In this document: positions 33,513 through 44,099 of the stretch, in pieces | How positions within the stretch are numbered: the stretch's first letter is position 1 | How the letters are laid out: each line of letters begins with the position of its first letter | Origin: Termitidicoccus mucosus | GTDB taxonomy: Bacteria > Verrucomicrobiota > Verrucomicrobiia > Opitutales > Opitutaceae | Length of the DNA stretch: 64,000 bases | Reading direction: 5' to 3' | Assembly: GCF_038725785.1 (NCBI RefSeq) | Contig: NZ_CP109796.1 | Location: 2,790,001-2,854,000 of the forward strand | Made by a program: the position numbers and the translations under genes | Notes under the pieces: generated by a model | The model's input: the letters and a program-made list of their open reading frames with translations, nothing else | What the model was told of the DNA's origin: nothing | Databases searched by the model: none

Positions 33513-35264
33513 TCACTCGCCCATCTCCTCTTCCGCCAGCTTGATCTGGCCGCGCAACAAATCATGCGCCGTCAGCAGCCCCCGCAGCCGCTGCTCCTGC
33601 TCATCGCCGACGCAGAGGACGTTTTCCGGCGCCTCGGTGAGCATCCTTTGCACGAGGGCGACCGGCGCGTGACCCGGAATCCACTGGGCCGGACTCAGGT
33701 CCGGCTTGCCGCCGCCTTCCTCGATGAGCCGCTCCGCCTCGCGCCGCGTGAGGATGCCGGCGATGGAGCCGTCCGGCGCGCGCACCGGGAAACGCTCGTA
33801 GGGGTGCGCCGCCAGCAATTCCCGCAGCGCGCCGGGCTCGAGGCTTGCCGCCGCCACCGGCGTCCGCTCCAGCAGCGCGCCGCAGGGAATCTCGCGCCAG
33901 CGGTGGTAGTCGTGCGGCGGCAGCACGCGGTCCGGGTCCTCGCCGTCCTGCCGCATCATGCCCTCATACATGCCCTCGCGGTTCAGGCGGCGGCTCACGA
34001 GCTGGCTCACCACCGTCGCCACCAGCAGCAGCGGTACGATGGCAAACTGGTGCGTCACCTCGAAAATCAGCAGGATGCACGACACCGGTGTGCGGATCAC
34101 CGCGCCCAGGCACGCGCACATGCCCGCCATCACCAGCATCGCCTGGTCGGAATGCGTGAGCGGCATCGCCAGCGCCGCCAGTCCCGCGACGGCCCCGCCG
34201 CACATCGCGCCCACAAACAGATTCGGCGCGAAAATCCCGCCGCAGCATGACGCGCCCACCGCCAGCATCGTGGCCCCGAGCTTCGCCGCGCCCAGCGCCA
34301 GCGCCGACCACCAGACCAGCCCGCCCTGGATGCACGCCGTCACATCCGCGTATCCGACTCCGAATACGCCCACCCGCCCCGTCAGCAGGAACGCGGCGCC
34401 GCCGAGCACCCAGGTCGCCAGCGCGCCGAGCGCCGGGCGCGCCCAGCCGGGGATGCGCCGCTGCGACTTGAAACGTCCGCGCACCGCCAGCGTGCCGCGC
34501 TGAAAACCCACGCCCGCCAGCGCCGCGAGCAGCGCCACCAGCGGACACAGCAGCATGCCGCGCCAGCTCGCGTCGCCCAGCGGCGCGGCCTGGAATGCCG
34601 GCTGCGGCCCGATGAGCGCGTGCGCCACCAGCGCCCCCATGACCGCGGCCACCACGATGCCGCCGATGAACCGGCTGCTCAGGTCCCCGATGATTTCCTC
34701 CAGCACGAACGCGATGGCCGTGAGCGGCGCGTTGAACACCGCCGCCAGCGCCGCCGCCGCGCCCGCCGCCGCATAGGCGCGCCGGCGTCCCGCCGGCACG
34801 CCGAAACGCCCCGCGGCGGCCGACATCGTGGCCGCCCCGATCTGCACTGCCGGCCCCTCCGGCCCCATGCTCACGCCGCTGCCCAGCGTGACGGCCGAGC
34901 CGGCGAATTTCACCCAGGCCGTGCGCAGCCGCATCGCGCCGAAGTTTTTCCAGAACGCCAGTTTCGTCGGCATCACCCCGCCGCCCTCGCACGACGGTTC
35001 GACCGCCCGGACGAGCCACGTCACGACGAGCACCCCCGCCATGACGCACCCCAGCGAGCCCAGCAGGAAGCGGAGTTTCCCGCCGTCCTTGAAATGCACA
35101 AACGTCCACCGCGAGATTTCCTCGACGCTGAAATGAAACAAGACCGCCACCAGCCCCGTGCCCGCGCCGAGCACCGCGAGAGCGAGCGCCTGCCTGAGTT
35201 CCACCGGCATCCGATACCACGGACGCCGCAAGAGACCGGCCATTTTCAAGAAGGACTCCTTCAT
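33513..35264 (-). CDS. ClC-family chloride channel/antiporter with CBS domains
   Basis: The 583-aa protein has about ten membrane helices. Ion-path motifs are visible: GSGVSMGPEGPAVQIGA (gating glutamate in GPEGP), GGIFAPNLFVGA and later CLGAVIRTPVSCILLIFEVT. The C-terminal 150 residues form a CBS pair (YERFPVRAPDGSIAGILTRREA and NVLCVGDEQEQRLRGLLTAHDLL), which may sense nucleotides. The start MKESFLKMAGLL at 35264 is preferred to upstream non-conserved codons. Whether it is a channel or a proton-coupled exchanger cannot be told from here. Confidence 0.93.
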   Translation of the reverse strand: MKESFLKMAGLLRRPWYRMPVELRQALALAVLGAGTGLVAVLFHFSVEEISRWTFVHFKDGGKLRFLLGSLGCVMAGVLVVTWLVRAVEPSCEGGGVMPTKLAFWKNFGAMRLRTAWVKFAGSAVTLGSGVSMGPEGPAVQIGAATMSAAAGRFGVPAGRRRAYAAAGAAAALAAVFNAPLTAIAFVLEEIIGDLSSRFIGGIVVAAVMGALVAHALIGPQPAFQAAPLGDASWRGMLLCPLVALLAALAGVGFQRGTLAVRGRFKSQRRIPGWARPALGALATWVLGGAAFLLTGRVGVFGVGYADVTACIQGGLVWWSALALGAAKLGATMLAVGASCCGGIFAPNLFVGAMCGGAVAGLAALAMPLTHSDQAMLVMAGMCACLGAVIRTPVSCILLIFEVTHQFAIVPLLLVATVVSQLVSRRLNREGMYEGMMRQDGEDPDRVLPPHDYHRWREIPCGALLERTPVAAASLEPGALRELLAAHPYERFPVRAPDGSIAGILTRREAERLIEEGGGKPDLSPAQWIPGHAPVALVQRMLTEAPENVLCVGDEQEQRLRGLLTAHDLLRGQIKLAEEEMGE

Positions 35265-35540
35265 CGAAGCGGTCCATGCTAGCGGGCGAGGCCATCGCCC
35301 GCGATGAGAAAAATCACAAAACGCCTGGCGCGATTTCCGGCGGTGGAATTTTGGCCGGGCTCCAACCAGCCGGGCGGCAATTTGTGCAATTTTCCTGCAT
35401 GGCCGACGGCAACAAGAAGGGGCGAATTTGCACTGAAAGGATTCGCCAACGCAACGGACCATCGAAGCACCGAAACACTCCGGATGATTGCTGATGTCAC
35501 CGCCCGGTCAGTTGCCCCGGAGCGTTTGACCGGCCCGCTC
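35265..35540. other. Gap upstream of the ClC gene, no gene supported
   Basis: Apart from a short inverted repeat GCGGGCGA / TCGCCCGC near 35282-35302 nothing convincing was seen; it presumably holds the ClC promoter. Confidence 0.4.
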
Positions 35541-35667
35541 CGTAGCACAGGCATCCCTGCCTGCCGTCGAAACCGAACGGCGCGCAGCGCCGCTGATCCT
35601 CTTTGTCCCAAACAGCCGCGCTGCGCGCGACCAGTTGAAGACGGCAGGCAAAGATGCCTGCGCTACG
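35541..35667. repeat. Family F palindrome, copy 2
   Basis: CGTAGCACAGGCATCCCTGC and GCCTGCGCTACG arms with an inner CGCGCAGCGCCGCTGATC segment resemble copy 1 at 31327. Confidence 0.85.
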
Positions 35668-35695
35668 CTACGATTGGCGGGCAGAAAGCCTGTGC

Positions 35696-36937
35696 TTACT
35701 TTGCCTCTTTCTTTTCCTTAAAGAACAAGAAGAAGATCACCACGATGACCGCGGCGAAGAGCGCGGGCCACAGCCAGATGTGATACCAGTCTTTCGCGCC
35801 GCCCGCGGCGGTCTGGTCGTAGATGGCAGTGAGCTTCCCGAACAACTGCGCGCCAATGATCATGCCGAGGCCCTGCGTGATGAGCACGTAAAAGCCCTGC
35901 GCCTGGCCGCGGATGGCGGCGGGAGACGCCTTGTCCACGTAAATCTGGCCGGTGACGAAGAAAAAGTCGTAGCACACGCCGTGCAGCGCCACGCCGATGA
36001 GCACCATCCATTTGACCTGGTCGGCGGCGGCCCCGGCAAACAAGCCGTAGCGCGCCACCCATGCGAGCATGCCGACGAGGAGCATCTTTTTCACACCGAG
36101 CCGGACAAAGAGCAGCGGGATGATGAGCATGAAGAAGATTTCGGAAACCTGGCCCCACGACATGGTTTGCGTGGCGTTGGCAAAGGCGGTGGCGTCCACG
36201 TAATTTCTGGCCTGCGCGTAGTAGCCGGCGAGCGGAATGCAGATGAGCAGCGAGCAGAGCACGAACACGAGGTAGCTGCGGTCTTTCAGCAGCGAGAGCG
36301 CGTCGAGGCCGAGCACCTGGCCGACGGTGACTTTTTTCCCGGCGAGCGGAGGCGTGGTGTGCGGCAGGAAAAAGCTGTAGAGGCCGAGCGCGGCGGAGGC
36401 CGCGGCCACCACCCAGAATTGATAGATGGAGGAGTCGCCGCCGGGCAGCGCGCTGATGACGTAGGCCGCGACGATCCAGCCGATGGTGCCGAGCACGCGG
36501 ATGATCGGGAACACTTTTTCGGGGTTGGTGATGTGCTGGAGGGCGACAGTGCTGCTCAGGCCGAGCGTGGGCATGTAGCAGAGCGCGTGGCCGAGGAGCA
36601 GGAGGATGAGCGGATGAAGAATGTTTCTGGGCGTGTCGGGCGAGACGTGCGGCATCACCAGCGGGATGGCGAGCATGAAGGCCGCGCCGAGCAGGTGCAT
36701 GACGCCGAGCACGCGTTGCGAGGCGAAAAAGCGGTCGGCCACCATGCCCAGAAACAGCGGGGAGACGATGGCGGCGATGGGGCAGACGGTGAACACCAGC
36801 GCGGTGAGGTCGCCGAAGCCGGCCTTGTTCAGCCAGCCGGTGACGGGGACATACCATGCGCCCCAGATGAAAAACTGGAGAAACATCATGGCGGACAGCG
36901 CGGTGATGGTCGTCGGGGGTGTTTTGGATGAGGTCAT
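35696..36937 (-). CDS. MFS transporter, nucleoside:H+ symporter type (NupG/XapB-like)
   Basis: The 413-aa protein has twelve predicted helices and starts MTSSKTPPTTITALSAMMFLQFFIWGAWYVPVTGWL, matching nucleoside:H+ symporters. Other family blocks are VADRFFASQRVLG, GLSSTVALQHI, FPIIRVLGTIGWIVA and GVALHGVCYDFFFVTGQIYVDK. It ends with a Lys/Glu-rich tail. As the last gene of the minus-strand cluster it may import a product sugar derivative or nucleoside; related proteins often sit beside Gfo/Idh and sugar isomerase genes in this phylum, which makes a sugar substrate possible. Confidence 0.88.
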   Translation of the reverse strand: MTSSKTPPTTITALSAMMFLQFFIWGAWYVPVTGWLNKAGFGDLTALVFTVCPIAAIVSPLFLGMVADRFFASQRVLGVMHLLGAAFMLAIPLVMPHVSPDTPRNILHPLILLLLGHALCYMPTLGLSSTVALQHITNPEKVFPIIRVLGTIGWIVAAYVISALPGGDSSIYQFWVVAAASAALGLYSFFLPHTTPPLAGKKVTVGQVLGLDALSLLKDRSYLVFVLCSLLICIPLAGYYAQARNYVDATAFANATQTMSWGQVSEIFFMLIIPLLFVRLGVKKMLLVGMLAWVARYGLFAGAAADQVKWMVLIGVALHGVCYDFFFVTGQIYVDKASPAAIRGQAQGFYVLITQGLGMIIGAQLFGKLTAIYDQTAAGGAKDWYHIWLWPALFAAVIVVIFFLFFKEKKEAK

Positions 36938-36963
36938 GGGGGAGTATTGAATGTTTATAATCT

Positions 36964-37045
36964 TCTCTTTATTCTTTATCTTTCCTCTTTCTCGCCTGCC
37001 CAAATTGCGAGGTTTGCGAGGAAAGATAAAGATAAAGAATAAAGA
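36964..37045. repeat. Family D palindrome, copy 3
   Basis: CTCTTTATTCTTTATCTTTCC and the complementary GGAAAGATAAAGATAAAGAATAAAG (through 37045) enclose GCGAGG...; it lies between the MFS gene and the isomerase-DUF1080 gene. Confidence 0.8.
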
Positions 37046-37054
37046 TGAGTTGGG

Positions 37055-38566
37055 TTAAATCGGATCGATGTAAAGATTCCGGAACTCGATCGGGGCGCCG
37101 TGGTATTGCAGGCCGATGCGGCCTTTCGGCGCCATGTCCTTGTAGGCTTTCTTGAACTTGTTCGGCGTGCCGTCGGGGTTCTTGCCGGGCTCCTTCCATT
37201 GGGCGAGGTTCATGCTGACGAGCTGCTCGCCGTCGAGCAGGACCGTGATGCGCGAGCCGCGGGCGGAGATGACGTATTGATGCCATTTGCCGGGTTCGAT
37301 CTCGACCTGACGGGAGGGGGCCAGGCAGTCGAAGATGGCCCCGACAAGCTCGCGCTCGCTTGGGGCATCGCCTTGGAGGATTTGCACCTCGATGGCGTTA
37401 TCGAGCCAGTTTTTGGTGTCGGAGCAGCGCAGGAACACACCGCTGTTGCTTTTCTCGGCGCAGCGGAATTCGAGGCTCAGGTAGAAGTCGCCGTAGCTTT
37501 CCTTGGTCCAGAGGTCGCCGCCGCCCTTGGCGGTGAGCACGCCGTTTTCCCAAGCCCAGGAGCCGGGCTTGCAGTCGGCGTTGGCGAGATCGGGGGCAAA
37601 AAGCGGTTTCGGGCCCTGCCAAGGTTTCGTGCCCGAGGGGGCCTTGGTCGCGGTGACGGCGGTGGCGTCGTGGGTGAAGCCTTTCGGCGGCACGCGGTTG
37701 GCGTCGAGATCGGCGAGCGGGGCCGCATTGGCGCGGTTGAACCAGTCGACGCTGGCCGCGACCTCGTCGGGCAGCGCGGGCGTGCGGTATTCGTATTCGA
37801 TATAAACGACGCCGTCGAATTTCTGGCGGCGCAACTCGGCGATCTGGCCGGCGGCGTTGCCCGCGCCGGAGCCCCACGGAACATCGTGGGCCTTGCGGAC
37901 GAAGTCGGTGAGGTCCTTGAAATGCACGCCGACGAGACGTTCGCGGACCTCGCGCAGCCCGGCGACCGGCTCCCAGCCGGAGCGCGCCCAGTGGCCGGTG
38001 TCGGCAAAGAGGCCGATTTCGGAGCCGTAGGGCTTGAGGCTGGCCATGTATTCGGAGGGGCGGTTGGGATTCGGGTGGTTGTGGATGCCGGCCTTGACGC
38101 CGGTTTCCCGGGCGAGTTTTTCAATGACGGGAAGAATCTCGGGCCACTTGGCCATGCCGGGTTCGATGGCGAGATCGCGCAGGCCCATGGCCTTGGCGAA
38201 GGCGAAGAGCTGGCGGCACTCCTCGTCGGTCTTGGGCGTGTAAACGCCGAAGCTGGCGAGGGTGACATTGTGCTTTTTGAGCAGGGCGAGGACTTTTTCG
38301 CGGGTGGCGGCGTCCATGTCGGGGAGCAATTCGCCCTCGATGCCGCCGCCGATTTTCTGGCCGCGGTAGGCTTGGATGTAGCGGATGCCGAGGGCCGAGG
38401 TGCGTTCGACGGCCTCGGCAAAGGTGAGGGGGGCCTTGAAGGTCCACGCCTGCATGCCGAGCTTGAGGCGGTGGGACTCCGCCGCCGGGTCGTCGGCGGA
38501 GAAGAGTGAAAGGTGAAGCGTGAGAAGCGAAAGAAGGAACGCGGCGAGGCGGGGGAAGTGTTTCAT
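37055..38566 (-). CDS. Exported sugar isomerase/epimerase-DUF1080 (3-keto-glycoside hydrolase-like) fusion
   Basis: The 503-aa protein has a Sec signal (MKHFPRLAAFLLSLLTLHLSLFS). Residues about 30-275 form an AP-endonuclease-2-type TIM barrel (LGMQAWTFKAPLTFAEAVERT, GVKAGIHNHPNPNRPSEYM, GLFADTGHWARSGW), as in xylose-isomerase-like sugar isomerases/epimerases. Residues about 310-503 are DUF1080 (WTKESYGDFYLSLEFRCAEKSNSGVFLRCSD, PGKWHQYVISARGSRITVLLDGEQ, GRIGLQYHGAPIEFRNLYI), a concanavalin-like fold linked to 3-keto-disaccharide cleavage. Both domains would be periplasmic. It follows the Gfo/Idh gene, which could make the 3-keto substrate. Confidence 0.88.
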   Translation of the reverse strand: MKHFPRLAAFLLSLLTLHLSLFSADDPAAESHRLKLGMQAWTFKAPLTFAEAVERTSALGIRYIQAYRGQKIGGGIEGELLPDMDAATREKVLALLKKHNVTLASFGVYTPKTDEECRQLFAFAKAMGLRDLAIEPGMAKWPEILPVIEKLARETGVKAGIHNHPNPNRPSEYMASLKPYGSEIGLFADTGHWARSGWEPVAGLREVRERLVGVHFKDLTDFVRKAHDVPWGSGAGNAAGQIAELRRQKFDGVVYIEYEYRTPALPDEVAASVDWFNRANAAPLADLDANRVPPKGFTHDATAVTATKAPSGTKPWQGPKPLFAPDLANADCKPGSWAWENGVLTAKGGGDLWTKESYGDFYLSLEFRCAEKSNSGVFLRCSDTKNWLDNAIEVQILQGDAPSERELVGAIFDCLAPSRQVEIEPGKWHQYVISARGSRITVLLDGEQLVSMNLAQWKEPGKNPDGTPNKFKKAYKDMAPKGRIGLQYHGAPIEFRNLYIDPI

Positions 38567-38583
38567 GGGAAGGAAGGAGGATA

Positions 38584-38690
38584 TTATCTTTCTCTTTCCT
38601 CTTTATCTTTCTTCTTTCTCTTCCTCGCGAAAGAGCTGGCCATGCGAGGGCGGGAAGAAAGAGGAAAGATAAAGAATGAAGAGGAAAGAA
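38584..38690. repeat. Family D palindrome, copy 4
   Basis: TATCTTTCTCTTTCCTCTTT... at the left pairs with GAAGAAAGAGGAAAGATAAAG... at the right, with an intervening TCCTCGCG spacer, between the isomerase fusion and Gfo/Idh genes. Confidence 0.8.
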
Positions 38691-38698
38691 TCGGGTGG

Positions 38699-40117
38699 TT
38701 AGAACAGGCGGTAGTTCTTGTTGATGTAGCGGTCGAGATCGGGCCTGCCGTCGCAGGAGGCGGTGGCCGGGTTCCACTGGATGGGCTGGCCGGCGCGCAG
38801 GGCGAGGTTGCCGAGAAGGACGACCTCGGTGAGGTCGCAGGCGTGATCGACGAAGTTGGAGCAGGGTGCGATGCCGCTGCCTTTGCAGGCGTTGATCCAT
38901 TCGAGCTTGTTGTCGCTCTTGGGCACGCGCGGGAGGGTTTTCGGGGGACGGGTGAAGGCTTGCGCGCGCTCGGCGGGGAGGATGCGCGGCGCGCCGCCGT
39001 AGTCGCTGGTATCGTAGAGTTTTCCCTTGTCGCCGATGTAAATGGAGCCGCCTTTTGAGAGTTGGGCGTCGGGGCCGAGCTCCTCGGGGACGGGCGGCCT
39101 CCGGGCGCCGTCCTTCTCGTCGCCGTCATACCAGACATACTTGACCGGCGGGAGCGCGCCGCGCGCGGGGAACTCGTAGGTGATGACGGACCATTTCGGC
39201 GCGGCGACGGCGGAGCCGCCCTCGCTTTCGCTGCTCACGCGCACGGGGCCGCGGAGGTCGAGCGCGTAGAAGGGGGCGTCCATGATGTGGCAACCCATGT
39301 CGCCGAGCGCGCCGCAACCGTAGTCCCAGAGTCCGCGCCAGTTGAAGGGGAGGATGCGCTTGTCGTATTCGCGCTCGGGGGCGACGCCGAGCCAGAGATT
39401 CCAGTCGAGCGTGCCGGGGACGGGCCCGGCGGTTTTCTTGTCGCGCGGATCGGGCGCGGGAAACTCGATGCCCTGCGGCCAGACGGGGCGGTTGGTCCAG
39501 GAATGCACCTCACGGACGGGGCCGATGACGCCGGCCTCGATCCATTCCTTGATCAAGCGGCAGCCTTCGCCCGCGTGCCCTTGGTTGCCCATTTGCGTGA
39601 CCACGCCGTGCTTGATGGCGGCGGCCTTCAGGATGCGGGCCTCGCCAATGGTGTGGGTCATCGGTTTTTCGACATAAACGTGCTTGCCGCGCTCGATGGC
39701 CATGAGTGCGGGCGGAAAGTGCATGTGGTCGGGCGTGGAGATGACGACGGCGTCGATACGGTCGCCCATTTCGTCGAACATCTGCCGGTAGTCGCGATAG
39801 CGCGGCACATGCGGGTAGAGCGCGAAGCTCTTGCGGGCGCGGTCGAAATCGACGTCGCACATCGCGACGAGTTCCTCGGCCGCGCAATGCGCGAGGTGCG
39901 CCGAGCCGCGTCCGCCGACGCCGATGGCGGCGATGCGCAGCTTGCGGCCGGAGGTGACGAGGTTCTTGAAACGCGCGGCGGGGGCGTCGGCGGCGCGCAG
40001 GCGGCCGAGCGGGAGCGTGGCGGCGAGAGCAGCCAGCGTGGAGGTCTGCAAAAAACGCCGCCGGGTGAAGGCGGCGGCGTCACGCAGGGAGGATGGAGGG
40101 GTGTCGGATTTTTTCAT
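38699..40117 (-). CDS. Tat-exported Gfo/Idh/MocA family oxidoreductase
   Basis: The 472-aa protein has a twin-arginine signal (FTRRRFLQTSTLAALAATLPLG), so it is folded with its NAD(P) cofactor before export. The Rossmann part has IAAIGVGGRGSAHLAHC, VAMCDVDFDRA and VVISTPDHMHFPPALMAIERGKHVYVEKPMTHTIGEA, where EKP is the catalytic lysine motif. The C-terminal domain has WDYGCGALGDMGCHIMD and ends WNPATASCDGRPDLDRYI. This is the common exported Gfo/Idh type of Verrucomicrobia and Planctomycetes. It may oxidise a sugar at C3 for the DUF1080 protein encoded next. Confidence 0.92.
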   Translation of the reverse strand: MKKSDTPPSSLRDAAAFTRRRFLQTSTLAALAATLPLGRLRAADAPAARFKNLVTSGRKLRIAAIGVGGRGSAHLAHCAAEELVAMCDVDFDRARKSFALYPHVPRYRDYRQMFDEMGDRIDAVVISTPDHMHFPPALMAIERGKHVYVEKPMTHTIGEARILKAAAIKHGVVTQMGNQGHAGEGCRLIKEWIEAGVIGPVREVHSWTNRPVWPQGIEFPAPDPRDKKTAGPVPGTLDWNLWLGVAPEREYDKRILPFNWRGLWDYGCGALGDMGCHIMDAPFYALDLRGPVRVSSESEGGSAVAAPKWSVITYEFPARGALPPVKYVWYDGDEKDGARRPPVPEELGPDAQLSKGGSIYIGDKGKLYDTSDYGGAPRILPAERAQAFTRPPKTLPRVPKSDNKLEWINACKGSGIAPCSNFVDHACDLTEVVLLGNLALRAGQPIQWNPATASCDGRPDLDRYINKNYRLF

Positions 40118-40314
40118 GTGGAGAAAGAGGGGGCCAATCAGCGGAAAGTGATTTGCGGAAGCCGGGAATGCTGGCCCGGATGCCGGCGATTGGAAAGAAT
40201 GTTTTGGCAATCAGAGGGTAATTTTAATTCATAAGAGAAAAGCAGTGCGGGTATTCTCCACTTTGGCTATCCGACGTTTTTCGACATTCCGTGACAGATT
40301 TTACGTGGCATCGG

Positions 40315-42639
40315 TCAATAGGACAAGGTGTAGGTGAGACTCGCCTCGCGGCCCTTGGCGAGGTAGGAGATGGATGACCAGTATTCCTTGTCGAACAGGT
40401 TGGTGACGTTGAGGCGCAGGGAATTTTGCCATTTGCCTTTTTTCCATGCGTAACTGGCGAAACAACCGGCGAGGATGGTCGAGGGCTCGGCCATGCGGAG
40501 CCTGCTGCCCGACACCCGGCCCACCAGCCGGTCGCCCTGATGGGTGATGCTCCCGCCCAGGCCGAGCCCCTTAAGCACGCCGTTCTTGAAATTGTAGACC
40601 GTCGTGGCGTAGGCATTCACACGTGGAATGTTGATCATGCGGTCGGTCATGGGGGTGATGGCGCGGCTGTAGGTCGTGGGCTCCATGTAGGCACCGCCGA
40701 CGGTGAGGGTCAGGCCGGAGGACGGCTTCCATTTTATTTCTCCGTCGAAGCCTTTTGAGCGATCAATGCCGTCGCCCAAAAACTGAGGTATGTCCGGGTT
40801 GGCGCCAATGCTGCTGTTCCATAGGTCGTTGGTGACCGGCACCCCTTTCTTTTTTATATTATAGGCTGATAACGTATATATAAAGCGGTCGCCCAGAAAG
40901 CTGCCTTTGAACCCGATCTCCACACCCCGACTCGTGATGTTGGGCATGAAGTTGCCGTTGCCTTGGTCGTAGGTGTTGGAAATGGTGAAACCCGTGCCGT
41001 AGTTGGCATAGAACACCAAGGCGTCACCGAAAAGTTTCAGGTTTGCGCCCACCGAGAAGGTGGTGGCCTCGTCTTTCTCGTCGAGGGTCTTGCGGGACGC
41101 GACCGAGAAGCCACTTGTGGGAATCCCCTCCGGGAGTTCGCCGGTGCTTTGCCAGTGGGCATAGATTCCGTCCTGCGTGCCGGACTGGGGGTAGATGCGG
41201 CTGGCGCCGACGTTTTGATAAAAATTATAATAAGGGCGCCTGACCTTGTCGTGGCGGAGGCTTGCCATTGTGATCAAGCGGTTGCGGAAAAAGAAGGCGC
41301 GGTGGCTCAGGAGCAGGCCGTAGGACTCGGTTTTCCGGCGGGTGCGTTGATATACCTGGGTGATATTATACGGGTCGAGCGGAAGCCAGATCGGATTATG
41401 GGGATTGATACGGGTGAGGGAGCGGTCGCCGGGCTGGGCGTAGATGGACTCGTCCACCTTGCTTAGATGATAATCGCCAACCAACAGGAAGGAGTGCCAG
41501 ACCCCGCCGATTTGTTTCCGCCAGTTCATGTCGAAACCGACGTGCTTGGCATCGCTGTCCTGATCCTGGGCTCGGGGTTCGACATTATAGGTGAGCGCGG
41601 TCTCGTTTATATAGGCTGTGTCCAGACGATAGTTTACCTGGTCGAATTGCTTGTCGTAAGTTTGCAGGTTGGCTCGGATGATGAGGTTTGGGCTGAACCG
41701 GTGCTCGATGAGCAGGTTGACGCATTCGAAATCGCGTTTGAGGTGGTTGTAGGGACCTTGCGCGTTAAAGTGTTCCAAGCCCCCCGGTGCCCGCCCGGTA
41801 AGGTAGTTCGTCCCGCCGATTCTTTGCTGGTAAAGGAGGACGGCGGCGCCTTGGTTGGAATGTTCCGGTTGTTTTTCCAAGGCGAGCGTCAGGAGTGTGC
41901 GCGGAGTGAGGTAATAGGTCAGGGCCAGGGCAAAGACGCGTCCCCGCCGGTAGAAATAGTCCAGCGGATTTTCCGTGTAATTGTAGGAAAAGTTGGAAAG
42001 GTAAAACAACTTGCCGGGGAGCAGAGGACCGCTGGCGGTCAGGGTGAGCGACTGGCTATTGTAATTGGGGGCATAGGAGCCCCTGACCAGATATTTGGGA
42101 CGGCGGACAGGGCGCTTGGAAACATAGTTGACGATGCCGCCCGGCTCGGCCTGGCCGAAAAGGGCGGAGGCGGGGCCGCGGATAATTTCCACGCGATCAA
42201 TGAGCGAGTTGTGAGGCGGGCTGGCCTCGGAGAAACCGTCGCGCAGGACCACGGGGTTGAAGCCGCGGATGGCCTTGCCGTTATTGGCGCCGGTGTCTGA
42301 AGCGCCGGGGAAGCCTCCAGCGACAAAGTTGAGCTGGTCGGCGAGTTCGTAGAGCATGAAGTCGTTGATAAACTCGGAGGTGAGCGACTGGATGGAGTAG
42401 GGCGTCTCGGTAAGCCGTGCAGCGGTGCGGACGCCGATGGTGTCGGTGGCGATGTAGTTGTCGCTGTCGGTAGTGCTCCTGACCTGAAACTCTTCGAGAA
42501 CGATGACCTCCTCGTCTGTTCTGGCATCGTTGTCTGGCGGCGTTTGCTGGGCCGGCAGGACCGGCGCGAATGCGAGCAGCAGAGTGGCGACAGTCGGGAT
42601 GGGGAGGCGGGTATGCATACTTGGGGAGTGGGGAGTCAT
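40315..42639 (-). CDS. TonB-dependent receptor (FhuA/FpvA-type plug)
   Basis: The 774-aa protein begins MTPHSPSMHTRLPIPTVATLLLAFAPVLPAQQ (signal peptide); another ATG lies 21 nt downstream. An acidic stretch and EEVIVLEEFQVRST precede the plug: RLTETPYSIQSLTSEFINDF, ADQLNFVAGG, GKAIRGFNPVVLRDGF, IDRVEIIRGPASALFGQAEPGGIVNYVSKRP. The barrel ends GREASLTYTLSY with a terminal aromatic. It is paralogous to the receptor at 44815-47091. Its place in a glycan cluster suggests uptake of oligosaccharides or another cluster substrate, though the plug type resembles siderophore receptors. Confidence 0.92.
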   Translation of the reverse strand: MTPHSPSMHTRLPIPTVATLLLAFAPVLPAQQTPPDNDARTDEEVIVLEEFQVRSTTDSDNYIATDTIGVRTAARLTETPYSIQSLTSEFINDFMLYELADQLNFVAGGFPGASDTGANNGKAIRGFNPVVLRDGFSEASPPHNSLIDRVEIIRGPASALFGQAEPGGIVNYVSKRPVRRPKYLVRGSYAPNYNSQSLTLTASGPLLPGKLFYLSNFSYNYTENPLDYFYRRGRVFALALTYYLTPRTLLTLALEKQPEHSNQGAAVLLYQQRIGGTNYLTGRAPGGLEHFNAQGPYNHLKRDFECVNLLIEHRFSPNLIIRANLQTYDKQFDQVNYRLDTAYINETALTYNVEPRAQDQDSDAKHVGFDMNWRKQIGGVWHSFLLVGDYHLSKVDESIYAQPGDRSLTRINPHNPIWLPLDPYNITQVYQRTRRKTESYGLLLSHRAFFFRNRLITMASLRHDKVRRPYYNFYQNVGASRIYPQSGTQDGIYAHWQSTGELPEGIPTSGFSVASRKTLDEKDEATTFSVGANLKLFGDALVFYANYGTGFTISNTYDQGNGNFMPNITSRGVEIGFKGSFLGDRFIYTLSAYNIKKKGVPVTNDLWNSSIGANPDIPQFLGDGIDRSKGFDGEIKWKPSSGLTLTVGGAYMEPTTYSRAITPMTDRMINIPRVNAYATTVYNFKNGVLKGLGLGGSITHQGDRLVGRVSGSRLRMAEPSTILAGCFASYAWKKGKWQNSLRLNVTNLFDKEYWSSISYLAKGREASLTYTLSY

Positions 42640-42720
42640 AACGTGAATTTTTCCGGGGGATGAAAGTGGAGCGGGGAAAGCAGACTTCATTGCGGAAGCC
42701 CGGGCGCGACGGGCAGGGCG

Positions 42721-43989
<1,269 letters not shown>

Positions 43990-43990
43990 G

Positions 43991-44099
43991 GGGAAGAATG
44001 CGGAATTCGGAATGCGGGGCGGGGAAATGCGCGTGATTTTCGCTGGTGGTCGGAACAGCTGGATTTCATTCCGAAATCCGCATTCCGAATTCCGCATTT
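43991..44099. repeat. Family H repeat, copy 3
   Basis: GAATGCGGAATTCGGAATGCGG at the left and CCGCATTCCGAATTCCGCATTT at the right enclose a GCGTGATTTTCGC spacer. The right arm supplies the last codons and stop of the SGNH hydrolase gene. Confidence 0.8.

Noticed and set aside
35541-35667. Insertion sequence ends
   Set aside because: Palindromic arms are present but no transposase gene lies between or near them; treated as a non-autonomous repeat.
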